Source: Smittia aterrima
Lineage: Eukaryota; Arthropoda; Insecta; Diptera; Chironomidae
Assembly: GCA_033063855.1 (NCBI GenBank)
Contig: CP093831.1
Span: 13,888,001-13,952,000 of the forward strand
Direction: 5' to 3'
Length of the DNA stretch: 64,000 nt
The position numbers and the translations under genes are program-made. Below the pieces are notes generated by a model. The model was not told the DNA's origin and ran no database searches. It saw only the letters and a program-made list of their open reading frames with translations. The stretch's first letter is position 1. Every line of letters starts with the position of its first letter. Positions 45,327-55,820 of this stretch are shown here, piece by piece.

Positions 45327-46400
45327 TTACTCTAAAACCTGATTGAAAACATTGTTAAACTTTTGACGAGCTTTCATTGTTAAGTCATCCAATTCGCTTT
45401 TAGCTTGGACGAGTTTCATTAAGTTCTCAGGTTCATTCTTCAATCGATCGGGCAGCGAGTTTTCCGGGAATTCCTTTTTAATCATCTCAAAAGCTTTGTC
45501 CTTCACGGACTCAACTTTATTGTTGTTTCCGAAGAGGAGATATTCGATGCAAGTTGTTGAGTTTACTTTCGATAAAATCTCTTCTTCTGCGAGTGACAGC
45601 AATTTTTCTATTTTGAGTTTCTTGGCTGCTGCGAAAACTTCACGTGCTTCAACTTGGTCCCATGTTAACGGTTTGTCGTGAACGAAGGCACTGACGATTC
45701 GGAAAGCTTCAACTGTTATCTCAGAAAGCTCAATAACTTTCACTTCTTTGTTTTCTGCAACAATTTCTGCAATTGCTGGACTATGCACAATTATTTTTGC
45801 CCGATCCATATTGAAACCTCGTCCTTTTACTGAGATTTGGAGTATAGACGTGTTGCACTTGGCGATGAGCTTGTTGAGTTTCTCCAAAGAAACCAAGTTG
45901 GTAAAAGACTTGCACGATTCAGTGTCTACTGCATAAATAGCATCGATCGCTTTGTTTTTGCTGAAGTTCGCGAATTTCAGATTAGTCAACGGCTCAAGAA
46001 GCTTCGCCTCGATTTTCGTCAATTCGTTATCGCTAAATGAAATTGATCTTAGGTTAGGTGTGTGCATGAAGAGTCCATTAGGAAGTGTTGTGAGTTTGTT
46101 TCCGTCGAGAATCAATGCAGCAAGATGCGTGAGACCACGTAAATCGAACGCCGAAATCTTTTTCAATCCACAGTTGCTGATATCGAGAATCTTCAACAAA
46201 GGGAAGAAGATGTGAAGTGAGAACGGAATAGTCTCGAACAATGAATCCTTGAATAAAACGCGTGTTAAATCTTTGAAGCTTTCTTCATAAAAGAAGTTCA
46301 TTATCTTGTCCATGTCGTCGTCGGTTTTGTCGCATTTCTCGATTACAAGCGACTTAATTAGTTGATTTTGAACAATAAAGCTTGCGACTTGAACCTTCAT
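45327..46400 (-). CDS. Single-exon LRR-BTB protein, uncharacterised
   Basis: One exon encodes 357 residues with no signal peptide, so it is probably cytoplasmic. The first 160 residues contain leucine-rich repeats: LKILDISNCGLKKIS, LAALILDGNKLTTLPNGLF, LRSISFSDNELTKIE and LKFANFSKNK. From about residue 200 a divergent BTB/POZ-like region follows (IIVHSPAIAEIVAENKE, IELSEITVEAFRIVSAFVHD, EVFAAAKKLKIEKLLSLAEE), with a BACK-like helical tail. BTB proteins often act as Cullin-3 adaptors, and the LRRs could select the target; this is inference. The N-terminal BTB strand is weak. LRR plus BTB in one intronless gene is not a standard conserved insect orthologue that I recognise. It is divergent from HDAC3 (281 bases between ATGs). 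Confidence 0.8.
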   Translation of the reverse strand: MKVQVASFIVQNQLIKSLVIEKCDKTDDDMDKIMNFFYEESFKDLTRVLFKDSLFETIPFSLHIFFPLLKILDISNCGLKKISAFDLRGLTHLAALILDGNKLTTLPNGLFMHTPNLRSISFSDNELTKIEAKLLEPLTNLKFANFSKNKAIDAIYAVDTESCKSFTNLVSLEKLNKLIAKCNTSILQISVKGRGFNMDRAKIIVHSPAIAEIVAENKEVKVIELSEITVEAFRIVSAFVHDKPLTWDQVEAREVFAAAKKLKIEKLLSLAEEEILSKVNSTTCIEYLLFGNNNKVESVKDKAFEMIKKEFPENSLPDRLKNEPENLMKLVQAKSELDDLTMKARQKFNNVFNQVLE

Positions 46401-46681
46401 TTTACTGATGTCTTAATTAAATAATGCGATACAATTACAAGTGCTCTTGGTGACAGAAGAATCTAAACTGATGAGAACTTCGTGATGAAGCTGCTCATCG
46501 ATTGTGATAACAATACAATTGTTAAGAGAGTGAGAGAGCGATTTTTAGAATTAATAACGTATTACAAACATTTGAATAGAGACATCTGGCGGCAAAAAAA
46601 TAAATAAACAAAAAATTTTGTTGTGATAATTCGACGTTTCCTGAATAAAGTAAAGCATCTTCATCAATTAAAGTTATCAAA

Positions 46682-48206
46682 ATGAGCCGTAAGGTCTCTT
46701 ATGCATTCAATGGCGATGTAGGAAACTTTCATTATGGGTTAGTTCGTGGAAAAGAAAAATGAAAGAAAATCTTGTTTACAAATGTGTTTTTTAGGCCTGG
46801 GCATCCGATGAAGCCACACAGACTTAGTGTGATCCACCACCTTGTGATGAACTATGGATTACATAAGAAAATGCAGATTTATCGTCCCTACAAGTAAATT
46901 ACAACTTTATTTCTCGTTTTACTGGATGTTAATATACGATCGCGATCGCTTCTCATTTTAGAGCCACTGCACAAGATATGTGTCGTTTTCACGATAATGA
47001 CTACATCGAGTTTCTCCAAAAAACTTTACCAGGAGCTGTTTCGTTGCAAGATCATAAACAATTCAACCTCGGAGATGATTGTCCTATCTTCGACGGTCTC
47101 TTTGAGTTTTGTTCAATGTACACTGGAGCAAGTCTTGAAGGCGCTCAAAAGCTGAACCATAATCAAAGTGATATTTGCATTAACTGGAGTGGAGGATTAC
47201 ATCACGCCAAGAAGTACGAGCCGTCTGGATTCTGTTATGTCAACGACATCGTGATCAGTATCCTCGAGCTCCTGAAACATCATCCACGAGTTTTATACAT
47301 TGACATTGATGTTCATCACGGTAACATAGTAGAGACCTAAGTATTACTTTAAATACAATGGTCACTTTTCTTTTAGGCGATGGAGTTCAAGAAGCATTTT
47401 ATTTGACTGATCGTGTGATGACAGTTAGTTTTCACAAGTATGGCGATAAGTTTTTCCCAGGAACTGGGAGTATGTACGAGATTGGAGCGGAGTCAGGACG
47501 TTTTTACTCAGTGAATGTACCATTCAAAGAGGGTATTGACGATCAAAGCTACTTCCAAGTCTTTAAGCCTGTTATACAGTCCGTGATGGATTTCTACAGA
47601 CCGACGGTTATTGTTCTTCAATGTGGCGCTGACTCGTTAGCCGGCGACAGACTTGGATGCTTCTCACTATCAACTCGCGGTCATGGCGACTGCGTGAAAT
47701 TTGTGAAAGATCTTAATGTGCCAACGCTGATTCTTGGAGGCGGTGGCTATACACTGAGAAATGTTGCGCGTTGTTGGACTTATGAGACTTCACTTTGTGT
47801 CGACGAACAGATCTCAAACGATATTCCAATGAATCTCTACATAGAATTCTTCAAACCAGACTTCGTGAGTCATGCAATCATTTCAGTTAAACAGAATTTT
47901 CAATTAGTTGCATTTTAGGTTCTTCATCCGGACATTCCGTCACGCATTGAAAACGCTAATTCAAAGCCCTATCTCGATGCAATTCAGAAGCACACATACG
48001 ATATTCTCAAAATGTGTCAGCATAGCCCATCAGTGCAAATGTTCGATATTCCTGCGGATTCAATTCCAGATGAAGCAGACAGAAACCCTGACGAGCCAGA
48101 CAAAGATGTCAGATTGAATCAAACGGATATTGACAACATGATTGATAAGAACAATGAATATTACGATGACGAAAACGATAATGACAAGAATGAAAACGAA
48201 GTGTAG
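46682..48206 (+). CDS. HDAC3: Histone deacetylase 3
   Basis: The exons are 46682-46737, 46795-46893, 46962-47320, 47377-47864 and 47919-48206, giving 429 residues, the normal HDAC3 length. It is a zinc-dependent class I deacetylase and the catalytic part of the nuclear NCoR/SMRT corepressor. The start MSRKVSYAFNGDVGNFHYG is HDAC3-type. Active-site features are all present: GLHHAKK histidines, GFCYVNDIV, zinc ligands in DIDVHHGDGV and CGADSLAGDRLG, and the tyrosine of LGGGGYTLRN. The acidic C-terminus (DDENDNDKNENE) is typical. All introns are 55-68 bases, and every junction was checked for phase. The polyadenylation signal AATAAA (48221-48226) is 15 bases past the stop. It is convergent with the first OBP gene. 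Confidence 0.96.
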
Positions 48207-48259
48207 CTTGTTGCATTGGAAATAAATTTTAGCTTTTATTTTCCTTTTTAAGTAACCGA

Positions 48260-48737
48260 TCAGTCGAACAATTTAACTCCTTGTTTCGTGAATTCGTCTA
48301 CAACACATTTCCAGATTTTGTATGCTGCGTTACATTCATCAGCTTCGTCAGTGACATCAGCACATAATTTGCCGGAATCTTTAGCAGCGGTTTCCTTGGC
48401 TTTATTATTTCCCGAGAAACTGTTAACCTTCTTCACAAACTCATCAGAATCGATCTTATTATCCTTGATCTAAGAAGAAATGAATGAACGATTTGATGGC
48501 AAAGGTGTAAAAGAAATTATTTACAATTTTGTGTTCTTTTCCCATGCACTTGATTAAACATTTTCCTTCTGGAGTCTCTGGAACCTCTCCACTTGCAAAA
48601 CTAGAAACATCTTCAGTCGACGCATTTTCGTCACCTTTACACTTTTGAGAATACTGTACAACCACAGCATTCTCAGCTAAAGCCAAGCCAACTAAGCAGA
48701 TCGAAATGAAAACTGGGAAAATCACGAAACACTTCAT
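48260..48737 (-). CDS. Odorant-binding protein (PBP/GOBP family), OBP-a
   Basis: The minus-strand exons are 48525-48737 and 48260-48469, joined in phase 0, giving 140 residues. The signal peptide is about residues 1-21 (FISICLVGLALA). The mature chain has the six OBP cysteines: QKC, GKCLIKC (three residues between C2 and C3), KLC, DEC and WKC with eight residues between C5 and C6. OBPs carry hydrophobic odorants or other small ligands in sensillum lymph and other fluids. A TATAAAAG box lies upstream on the minus strand. Its 3' end overlaps that of HDAC3: the stops are 53 bases apart and its polyadenylation signal (48235-48240) faces the HDAC3 signal. Confidence 0.9.
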
Positions 48738-49063
48738 TTTACTAATTTGAGTTCTGTTTTAGTTGTCAAGCTTTTATACTAAAGTTTGCATGCGAAAGTG
48801 TTGCCTGACTTGGCTTGATAAGCTGACTCGATCGTGAAGTCAATCTCTTTGATCTGAAAAGGCTTCATAGCTGTTCGCTTGTTGTCTTTGAATTCAAACG
48901 AAAACATTTTTAATTTCCTTTGCCGTCTCAAATTATTTTATATTCTCGTAATAAATTGTTTCTAGATAAATATAAAGCGCAACGAATCCCGATTTTCAAT
49001 GCTCAGTGGTTAAGTTAAATGTTTTTTAAAGACTTAAATTGATTCAATGATGAAAATGTTCAT
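48738..49063. other. Spacer between OBP genes
   Basis: This spacer holds the promoter of OBP-a (TATAAAAG on the minus strand just upstream of its leader) and the 3' flank of OBP-b. There is no further gene. Confidence 0.5.
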
Positions 49064-49561
49064 TTACTCGGTCATAGTCATATTTCGTTTGACGGCACCA
49101 GCTTCTAAGCATTTCGCGATTAAAATTGCCATCTCACACGCGTCAGCATGCTTCACGTCCTTGCATTCTTCACCGATTTCTTCAATCTGCTTACAGGTTT
49201 CATCTTTGCACTTCATTTGAGCCATTGAAACGTAATTCTCTTGGCTGAATTCCGCTGGCTCACTCGTCGTCATCTTTGATTAAAGAAAATTTGTATAAGT
49301 TTATGATTTTCTTTACTTTTACGTGATATCTACCAAGTTGAACTGTTGGAAAACGCATTTCACGAAACATTTTCCTTCAGGTGAAGTTGGATATGTCTTT
49401 TTAAACATAGCTTGGATTTCTTTCTCACTCGGATTATGGGTTTTCTTACAGTCTTCGGTCAATGAGTTGAACATTTCCATCTTTTCCTCATCAGACATCT
49501 CTTCTTCACTGGCCACATTAGCGACGATCAAGCCAATGGCCAGAAGAACCGCGAACTTCAT
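49064..49561 (-). CDS. Odorant-binding protein with two extra cysteines, OBP-b
   Basis: The minus-strand exons are 49334-49561 and 49064-49273, giving 145 residues. Exon 2 is 210 bases, as in several other OBPs here. The signal peptide is MKFAVLLAIGLIVANVAS. The six classic cysteines are EDC, GKCFVKC, EEC, DAC and AKC, with eight residues between the last two. Two further cysteines occur just before C4 (MKCKDETCKQ), which could make a fourth disulfide. The mature N-terminus is strongly acidic (EEEMSDEEKMEM). On the minus strand TATTTAAG and a downstream GCATCAGTTC form a likely core promoter. It was probably tandem-duplicated with its neighbours. Confidence 0.9.
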
Positions 49562-50218
49562 AACAATTTTTTTTCTGGCTCTCCACGATTCTTAGAAAGA
49601 TATTTCAACAAGTCAACTGAATTCGAACTGATGCATTTCTGTTGCATGGCAATTCTCTTAAATACGCGAAACATTATTTCATAGAGATTTCAAATTTAAG
49701 AGTTTAATTGATCATTAGCTATAAAATGATCAGAATCTTAATTATGTGCCTCGTTCTCAAATCTTGTCACCTTAACTCTTTGCTAATGACGATCGCAGCT
49801 TATTTTCTACTTCACGAGAAATCTCGATGAGCTCTCGACATGAGTGAAAATGTTTTGATAAACATCGTTCATCAGAAAAAAGATAAACTTTGTTTAATTA
49901 CGTCCAATAAGTAAAAAACTTCTCATTACAATCAACATGACATTGAACGATTGACGGTTGATAAGTTGACAGAAAAATTAAAAAAAAATTCATAGGCCCC
50001 CGTATGATACACTTTAGCCAAAATTTTATGATGACTAAGGATCAATTTAGGTAAAGATCCTCTTTAAGAGAAATGTTTGCCTCCTACTAACATTAATCAG
50101 AGATATATGTGAAAATTACTCACACATAGACGAATTCATCTTGGAACGATAGGACACATTTCAAAGAGTTTTTTTTTAGTTTATCTTAAAGTTTTGAAGA
50201 AAGTAGATCAGCAGCATC
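49562..50218. other. Spacer with OBP-b promoter
   Basis: About 0.65 kb of AT-rich sequence. The OBP-b core promoter (TATTTAA, then CATCAGTT about 30 bases later on the minus strand) lies within the first 120 bases. No coding sequence was found. Confidence 0.55.
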
Positions 50219-50730
50219 ATGATCGTCGCGTTTGTTATTCGAGCTATTGTTGTTACTTTGACGATTCGTTTCGTTGTCGCTGAATATTCAAATTCACGCA
50301 AAGTATTGATGGGCAAAATGGTGGAAAGCTGTGTATCTTCTTTGGATGCGCCATTCCAAGCTTGTTGGTGCCTAGTTCAATCTATATTCCCGGAGACATA
50401 TTCAAGCGGTGTAAGTTAAACTCATTAAGAATAAACTTTAGAAAGTGTTTAATAAATTTGATTTCTTTTTAGAAGAAAGATTTCTGCGATCGCTACTCAA
50501 GATACGAGGAAGAAAAGTTTGATGCAGTTGGTATGATGACAAGTAATGCAGACGAGGCACCAATGCAAGAGGCTTTTCGAAGTGTTCCACCGGAAATGAA
50601 GAACGATGAAACACTATTTCAATTAAATAACAGAATTTACTTCAATGAAGGAATACAATTTAGAGAGGAAACGGAAAACGAAGAGAATGGAGCTAAGGAG
50701 AAAAAGAGCTATTTCATGAAGACAATTTGA
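50219..50730 (+). CDS. Small secreted protein in the OBP cluster, unrecognised
   Basis: The exons are 50219-50410 and 50473-50730, joined in phase 0, giving 149 residues. A hydrophobic start (AIVVTLTIRFVVA) looks like a signal peptide. There are four cysteines (ESC, QACWC, DFC) in a pattern that does not match OBPs, and the rest is acidic and Met/Asn/Glu-rich. Exon 1 length and the phase-0 intron position resemble the OBP genes around it, so it may be a very diverged OBP derivative; alternatively it is an unrelated secreted protein. It is the only plus-strand gene among the minus-strand OBPs at 48-54 kb. No function is claimed. Confidence 0.65.
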
Positions 50731-51005
50731 AAAAAGAAAGAAAGAGATTCCATTAATATTGATACCAGTTGGCCATTACTATGATTTTCTTTCTACTTGT
50801 TGCCATCATCTTCCAATTTTCTGTTAATTATTTCCAATAGAAAAAAACTAAAGCTGACCAGTCGGATAACGTTTTAAAACACGAAGGTCGTTGAAGTTCG
50901 TAACTGATTATATTTTAATGTTTGATTAAATTAATCATTTCAAGCTAAAGAAAATATTTTATTTTATAACTAAAACTTTTCAGTGAAGAAGCTTCTCTTA
51001 TCATA

Positions 51006-51549
51006 TCAAACAATATCAATATCGATATGAAATAAGTTTACAGCTTCATGCAAACACAAAGTGAATTTTACAGCTTGATCGCATCTTTCGCCTTCACTTG
51101 TGGGTCCACATTTGTCGGCTATCTGAGCTGCGATTTCCAATTTATTTTGGTCATCGTCCACCATCATTTTAGCCATATGAATGAAAGTGTCTCGACTAAA
51201 CTTTCCACTTTCGTACTTTGAATTGAATTTCATTGAGTTGGAAATAAATTGAAAGTAAAACTAACTTACTATTCCAACTTTACTGTAACAGCATGCCAAA
51301 ATGCATCGTCCTTCCTTCGACTCAGGGATTATAACTTTCATTAAGTTGTTGACATCTTCATCTGTTCCTCCTTCTGCCACCTTACAAATTAAATCTCTTC
51401 ATAAACTCTTTTAACATTTTAGGAAATGTTTAACTCACTTTACACTCATTTAACAAAACCAACATCAGCTTTTGTTCCAGATCTTTATTGCGAGCGATAG
51501 CTTGCAAAGCAAACATGCAAATCAAAGTTGTTATTGCAATCAACTTCAT
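51006..51549 (-). CDS. Odorant-binding protein, three-exon form, OBP-c
   Basis: The minus-strand exons are 51439-51549, 51270-51380 and 51006-51215, all joined in phase 0, giving 143 residues. The signal peptide is MKLIAITTLICMFALQAIA. The six cysteines are NEC, GRCILAC, DKC, ERC and TLC, with three and eight residues in the diagnostic gaps; an extra cysteine follows C3 (ACCY). Unlike its paralogues, the N-terminal half is split by an additional intron just after C1. The minus-strand promoter shows TATTTAAGG, then GCAGTCAGTTT. Confidence 0.85.
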
Positions 51550-52219
51550 CACTGAAGATAAACTGACTGCATCAAGATAATGCATTGCCTTAAATATCTG
51601 GAATGAGCAATTTTTTGTGTCACGAAACTAATAATTAAATTAAAGTTGACAAATCATTGTCAATAATTAGAAGTTTTCTTCTTTTAATTACATGTTAAGC
51701 GTTTTCCTAGCTATTTATTATTAAATGATTGAAACTTGGTCCACCCTCACAAGAAAAAACTTTGGTGGACGTCCTCGTCTCTTCGGTTCTAGAAGGTCGT
51801 CATTTACTCATTTCTGATTGATTGAAGAGCTTGCTAACCTTGGTGGGATTTTCGCAGTGTTACTTGACCAGCGTGGGTCGATCTCTTGACTTTATAAATT
51901 TGATAGAACCTTAAGATCGCTTATGGTTTGCCCTCGTTTTCCATTGGTTCACTCAAGTGTTATTAAATAAATGAACTAGCAATGAACTAACTCACAGCTT
52001 AAAGAGTCTCATAGTTGAATATTTATTGTATATTCTCATTATTATACATTTACAATGTTTTGACGACTCGATCACCAATAGTTCTTAAATATTATCATTA
52101 TAAAAATATTTTAACTTTAAAACCATTCATCAAAGAAATTGATGATAAAAAACAAAAGTTCTGACCAAATTTTTCCTAAACATTTATTCCAGTTAAACGT
52201 CACAACAATATTATTAAGA
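51550..52219. other. Spacer with a possible repeat remnant
   Basis: About 0.67 kb. The stretch 51740-51910 is slightly GC-richer, contains a GTCCACC/GGTGGAC inverted pair, and on the minus strand reads through the short peptide EPKRRGRPPKFF, as seen in AT-hook or transposon-derived sequences. This is too little to name an element. The rest is AT-rich. Confidence 0.35.
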
Positions 52220-52817
52220 TCATTTTCTTTTCATTGAATTGAATAGATATTTCGGAGAGCTCACTTTCATTTCGGATGCTTCAATCCTAAAGCCTTTCTC
52301 GTTTGATTCAATCGGCGAATCATCATAGAAAAATGAGCCATCTTCGAACTCCGACAAATGGACGACAAAACATTTAGCAAACTCAAATGCATTGTCACAT
52401 CTATCTTGGAAATTGACTCCTCCACAATCTTTGTTGATCTTTCGAATAAAATTGTTCAAACTATTTTTAGCAACTCCGTGACCGTCGAATGCCATCAAAG
52501 TAAACGAAAGGAATCCTTTTTTACTGAACTTTTGGTCCTTAAACTGAAATTGAATTTGTCAATAAAAAAACTATTCGAATCTAAATTTTTCTTACAATTC
52601 CGATGCCCTCAAGGAAACAGTCAATAAAACATTTTCCCTCTCGCGTCTCGGACCATTCGTGATCGGTAAAAAGAGCATCGGTGTCTTCATCCGTTGCATT
52701 TTCAATTTTCAGGCACTCTTCGATCGTTTGTTCCATCACAGTGTCCATGACATCACCATTGACTCCAATGAACGAAGAAAACGCAAAGACAAAACTCAAA
52801 CAAATCACGATTTTCAT
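52220..52817 (-). CDS. Odorant-binding protein with long C-terminal tail, OBP-d
   Basis: The minus-strand exons are 52596-52817 and 52220-52543, giving 181 residues, about 40 longer than its neighbours. The signal peptide is MKIVICLSFVFAFSSFIGVNG. The cysteine pattern is complete (EEC, GKCFIDC, KDC, DRC, AKC). After C6 there is a tail of about 50 residues, acidic first (SEFEDGSFFYDDSP) and then basic (SPKYLFNSMKRK). I started at the second in-frame ATG because it gives the better signal peptide. The tail reads through without an intron, so it may be a stop-codon loss relative to its paralogues. Confidence 0.87.
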
Positions 52818-52973
52818 TTTAACGAGCAAGTACTACGAAAGAGCTTAATCGACGACTGAATTTAAATAAAATTTGTTGTCTAGTGTTAACGAAAAGGGAA
52901 ATGATCTTGCAATAAAGTCGATGATCTTGCTTTAAGTATAAAACAATAATTAATTTTATTATCGACGTTTTTT

Positions 52974-54697
52974 TCAATATAGCGCGACTTCAAATGCATC
53001 GTAAACCGAGTCCCAAATTTTTAATTTCTCTTCATCCGGGAGTGGAATCTCCTCGACGTCATTTGTCGTAATGTTGATGCACGTGAGCGGTTCCGAGTCG
53101 TTGTTTGGTTTAATGACTAAATCAGGTAGTTCCCGACAATTTAAATCGCCATTTATTGCGAAACTCGTAAACATTCCCACGACTCTTTGAATTGTTTTGA
53201 ATTCCTTCGACTCAGGCGCCGGAAGGTCGTGATAAACTGTCTTGAAGATATGGAAAACGTCATCGGCGTGGCAAGCTCCTTTGTACTTTGAACATTTCTT
53301 CAAAGCTTTGAAAACATTGAGATCGCCGTCGACGTCAAAACGAATCAGAAACGTTTTTCCGCTTGCGTGAGCTTTTCGCGATTGAATAACTCGATGAAGT
53401 CCATGCCAAAAATGTAAGTCGGAAGTAAACTTAAATTTAAATATTAGATAAAGTTCTCGAGATTATTTAATGACTCACCCTCAAATATTGTTCTTGGTTT
53501 TCCTCTGACGGTTCCTCTCCATTTTTATAATAAAGTCTTTTGATTATCTCACCAAATGTTGATGCTTTCTCATCGTCTACTTTCAATCCAAGATCCAGCA
53601 AAGGCAAAAAGAAACTTGGATTCTGTAGAATCTGCGAAGCTTCTTTTTCTTTAAAGTACGCTCTTAAAATTCCTTCAAACGAAGTTCCCGTCACAACCAA
53701 ATCAATTTCATTCGACCAAGCTTCACGAGCCATCTCAACCGGATCCTTCGGTACGAAGCAGTTGTCACTTTCGTAGGGTTCAATAACTGGACCGAAAGGA
53801 ATTATAATTCCATAACCGAACTGCTCTTCATCTGTCAACAAATCTTTGGTCGCATCATCAAGTTCAAAGGCTGGAACATTTTCAAGAAACTCAAGAATCG
53901 AAGCTTCGTCTCCTTCTTTGCCTTTCCATCCCAAACTCCGTGCTAATCGCTCCGCTTGATTTCTTCTTGGAGTAACTGACCAAGTTTTATTTAGAGCAGA
54001 ACCCGACATGATAATCGCTCGTTGAAATAAACCTCTCGTTAGTTTTGTAATCGTTAGATAATGAACACTTGAACCTCCGGCCTAAAAATATTTTCAAATT
54101 GAATTTATCAAGAAGAAAAATCGAACTCACAGATTCGCCAAAGACTGTGCATTGCTTTGGGTCTCCGCCAAATTTCTGAATGTTCCTTTGAATCCATTTC
54201 AAGGCAAAAACTTGATCCTTCAGACCAACGTTGCCAGGAATTTCAAGGAATGGATCATCAAGACTTAGAAATCCAATTGCTCCGAGTCGATAGTTGAAGG
54301 AGACAAGGATCACGTCTTTCTCAATCAAGTAGTCAGGACCGTAGAGATCTGTTCGACTCGATCCGCGACTGAATCCTCCGCCATGAACCCAAATCATGAC
54401 CGGATAAAGTTTTCCTGGCTGCAGGTTCTTCGTGTACACGTTGATTGTTCCAGCGTTCTCTTGTCCATCTTGAAGATTCGTAACGAAGTCAGTCATACAG
54501 TAACTCGGACCTTCCTCTGTAGCATCGAATACGTCAGACCAGTTTCTTGGGGACTGAGCTTCGCGGAATCTCAGTTGACCAAGAGGCGCTTTCATGTAAG
54601 GAATTCCACGAAAACTAATGTAATCGGTTCCAAGAACAGATTTCGTCTTGAGACCTCTGACGCGTCCATATTCCGTCTCAACTTCAATTGAATCCAT
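52974..54697 (-). CDS. Alpha-esterase-like carboxylesterase
   Basis: The minus-strand exons are 54131-54697, 53479-54081 and 52974-53429, giving 541 residues. It belongs to the alpha/beta-hydrolase family of insect alpha-esterases that hydrolyse esters of lipids, odorants or xenobiotics. Present are YGRVRGL, FRGIPYMKAPLGQLRF, the oxyanion hole HGGGF, NYRLGAIGF, the nucleophile elbow FGES|AGGSS (split by intron 1), the acidic residue in GTSFEGILRAY and the histidine in HADDVFHIF, so the Ser-Glu-His triad is complete. There is no signal peptide, so it is probably intracellular. The usual EDCLYLNVY signature is changed to ENAGTINVY, losing its cysteine. The start is the first ATG in the frame; the frame continues upstream without an ATG. 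Its position inside an OBP cluster fits a role in odorant clearance, but that is inference. Confidence 0.9.
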
Positions 54698-55122
54698 TTG
54701 CGTTGCTTTTGTTTTAAATGCTTTAAGGTGACTGAAGAAAATTTCACGCGCATTTCGAAGATAGAGCAGCTTTATCAACAAATAAGTTTGTTTTTATTTA
54801 TCTTCACACATTGAGATAAGAGACTTGATAAGACAAGACTCTGTTGCAAGCTTTTAAAGTAAACTTTATTAAAAGCCACCTAAACTTTTGTTTTCAAATA
54901 TTTAAAAGTCAATAGAGCAATTTTGGACAATGAACTACCAAATCAAATCATTAAAAAGATTTGGCGAACCATAAAAATGACTTTATTTACATGACTAGTC
55001 ACAATATCGAGCATGAAGTTGAACCCTTCGTTGATATAAAAAGCCGCGATGTTTCAAAGTAAATCATCAGTTCAAGAATCAACATTCAAGAATAATCAAA
55101 AGCTTTATCAACTCTAATAAAA
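54698..55122. promoter_or_regulatory. Divergent promoter region, esterase / OBP-e
   Basis: This 425-base gap lies between divergent start codons. For OBP-e, TATAAAAA (55035-55042) is followed by CATCAGTTC about 32 bases later. No TATA box was assigned to the esterase. Confidence 0.65.
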
Positions 55123-55592
55123 ATGAAAGTTATCGTTTTCGTAGTCCTCGCTATGTTTGCCGCTTGTGCTAAGGGTGGCTCAGAAGCGGTGATGGAAATT
55201 GTTACGAAGTGCAAGGCTGAAGTTGGAGCAACTGATGATGACCTAGCAAGTTTGGTTGCACATGCTCCACCATCGAATCAAGCACAGAAGTGCATGTTCA
55301 GTTGTATGATGAGCGCTGCCAATGTCGTAAGTTAATAAACTTTTAGTAAACAAAGATCAGCGATTTAAGGAAAATATTTTAGATCAAAGACGGAAAGCTT
55401 CAAGTTGATGGCTTCACTGCCCTTGCTAATATTGTTACTGGAGGTGATCCCGGAAAGATGAAGATTGCTGCTGACATTTTCGAGGAATGCAAGAAACTTG
55501 AAGGAGACGCTGATCCTTGTGAAGCTGCATCGAAGATCGGAGGATGCACATTGAGCTTGGGCGCTAAGAGTGACATCATCTTCGTCGCTTAA
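55123..55592 (+). CDS. Odorant-binding protein, OBP-e
   Basis: The exons are 55123-55326 (204 bases) and 55383-55592 (210 bases), joined in phase 0, giving 137 residues. The signal peptide is MKVIVFVVLAMFAACAKG. The six cysteines are TKC, QKCMFSC, EEC, DPC and GGC with standard gaps. VIKDGKLQVDGF at the exon junction is typical of these OBPs. It is the first of three plus-strand paralogues whose first exons are all exactly 204 bases. Confidence 0.92.
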
Positions 55593-55820
55593 ATTTCTCG
55601 GATTTTATTGACAGCAAGAACCTTTTAAACATTTGAATAAAAATTTATAAGCAAGCAAGAAAATTTCTTTAAAAAAATTCTTTTATGTCAACGTTTCAAT
55701 TCTTAAACAGCTCGTACAAAGTTTGTGTCACGATTTGCAAAGAAATTGAAAACTTTTATTAATATTTTGTATTTAAGGATTACGATTTTTTTAAATTGTT
55801 GTTTGGAGTTTTCACATTCT

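Noticed and set aside
54698..54781. N-terminal extension of the esterase
   Set aside because: The frame is open but has no ATG upstream of 54697.
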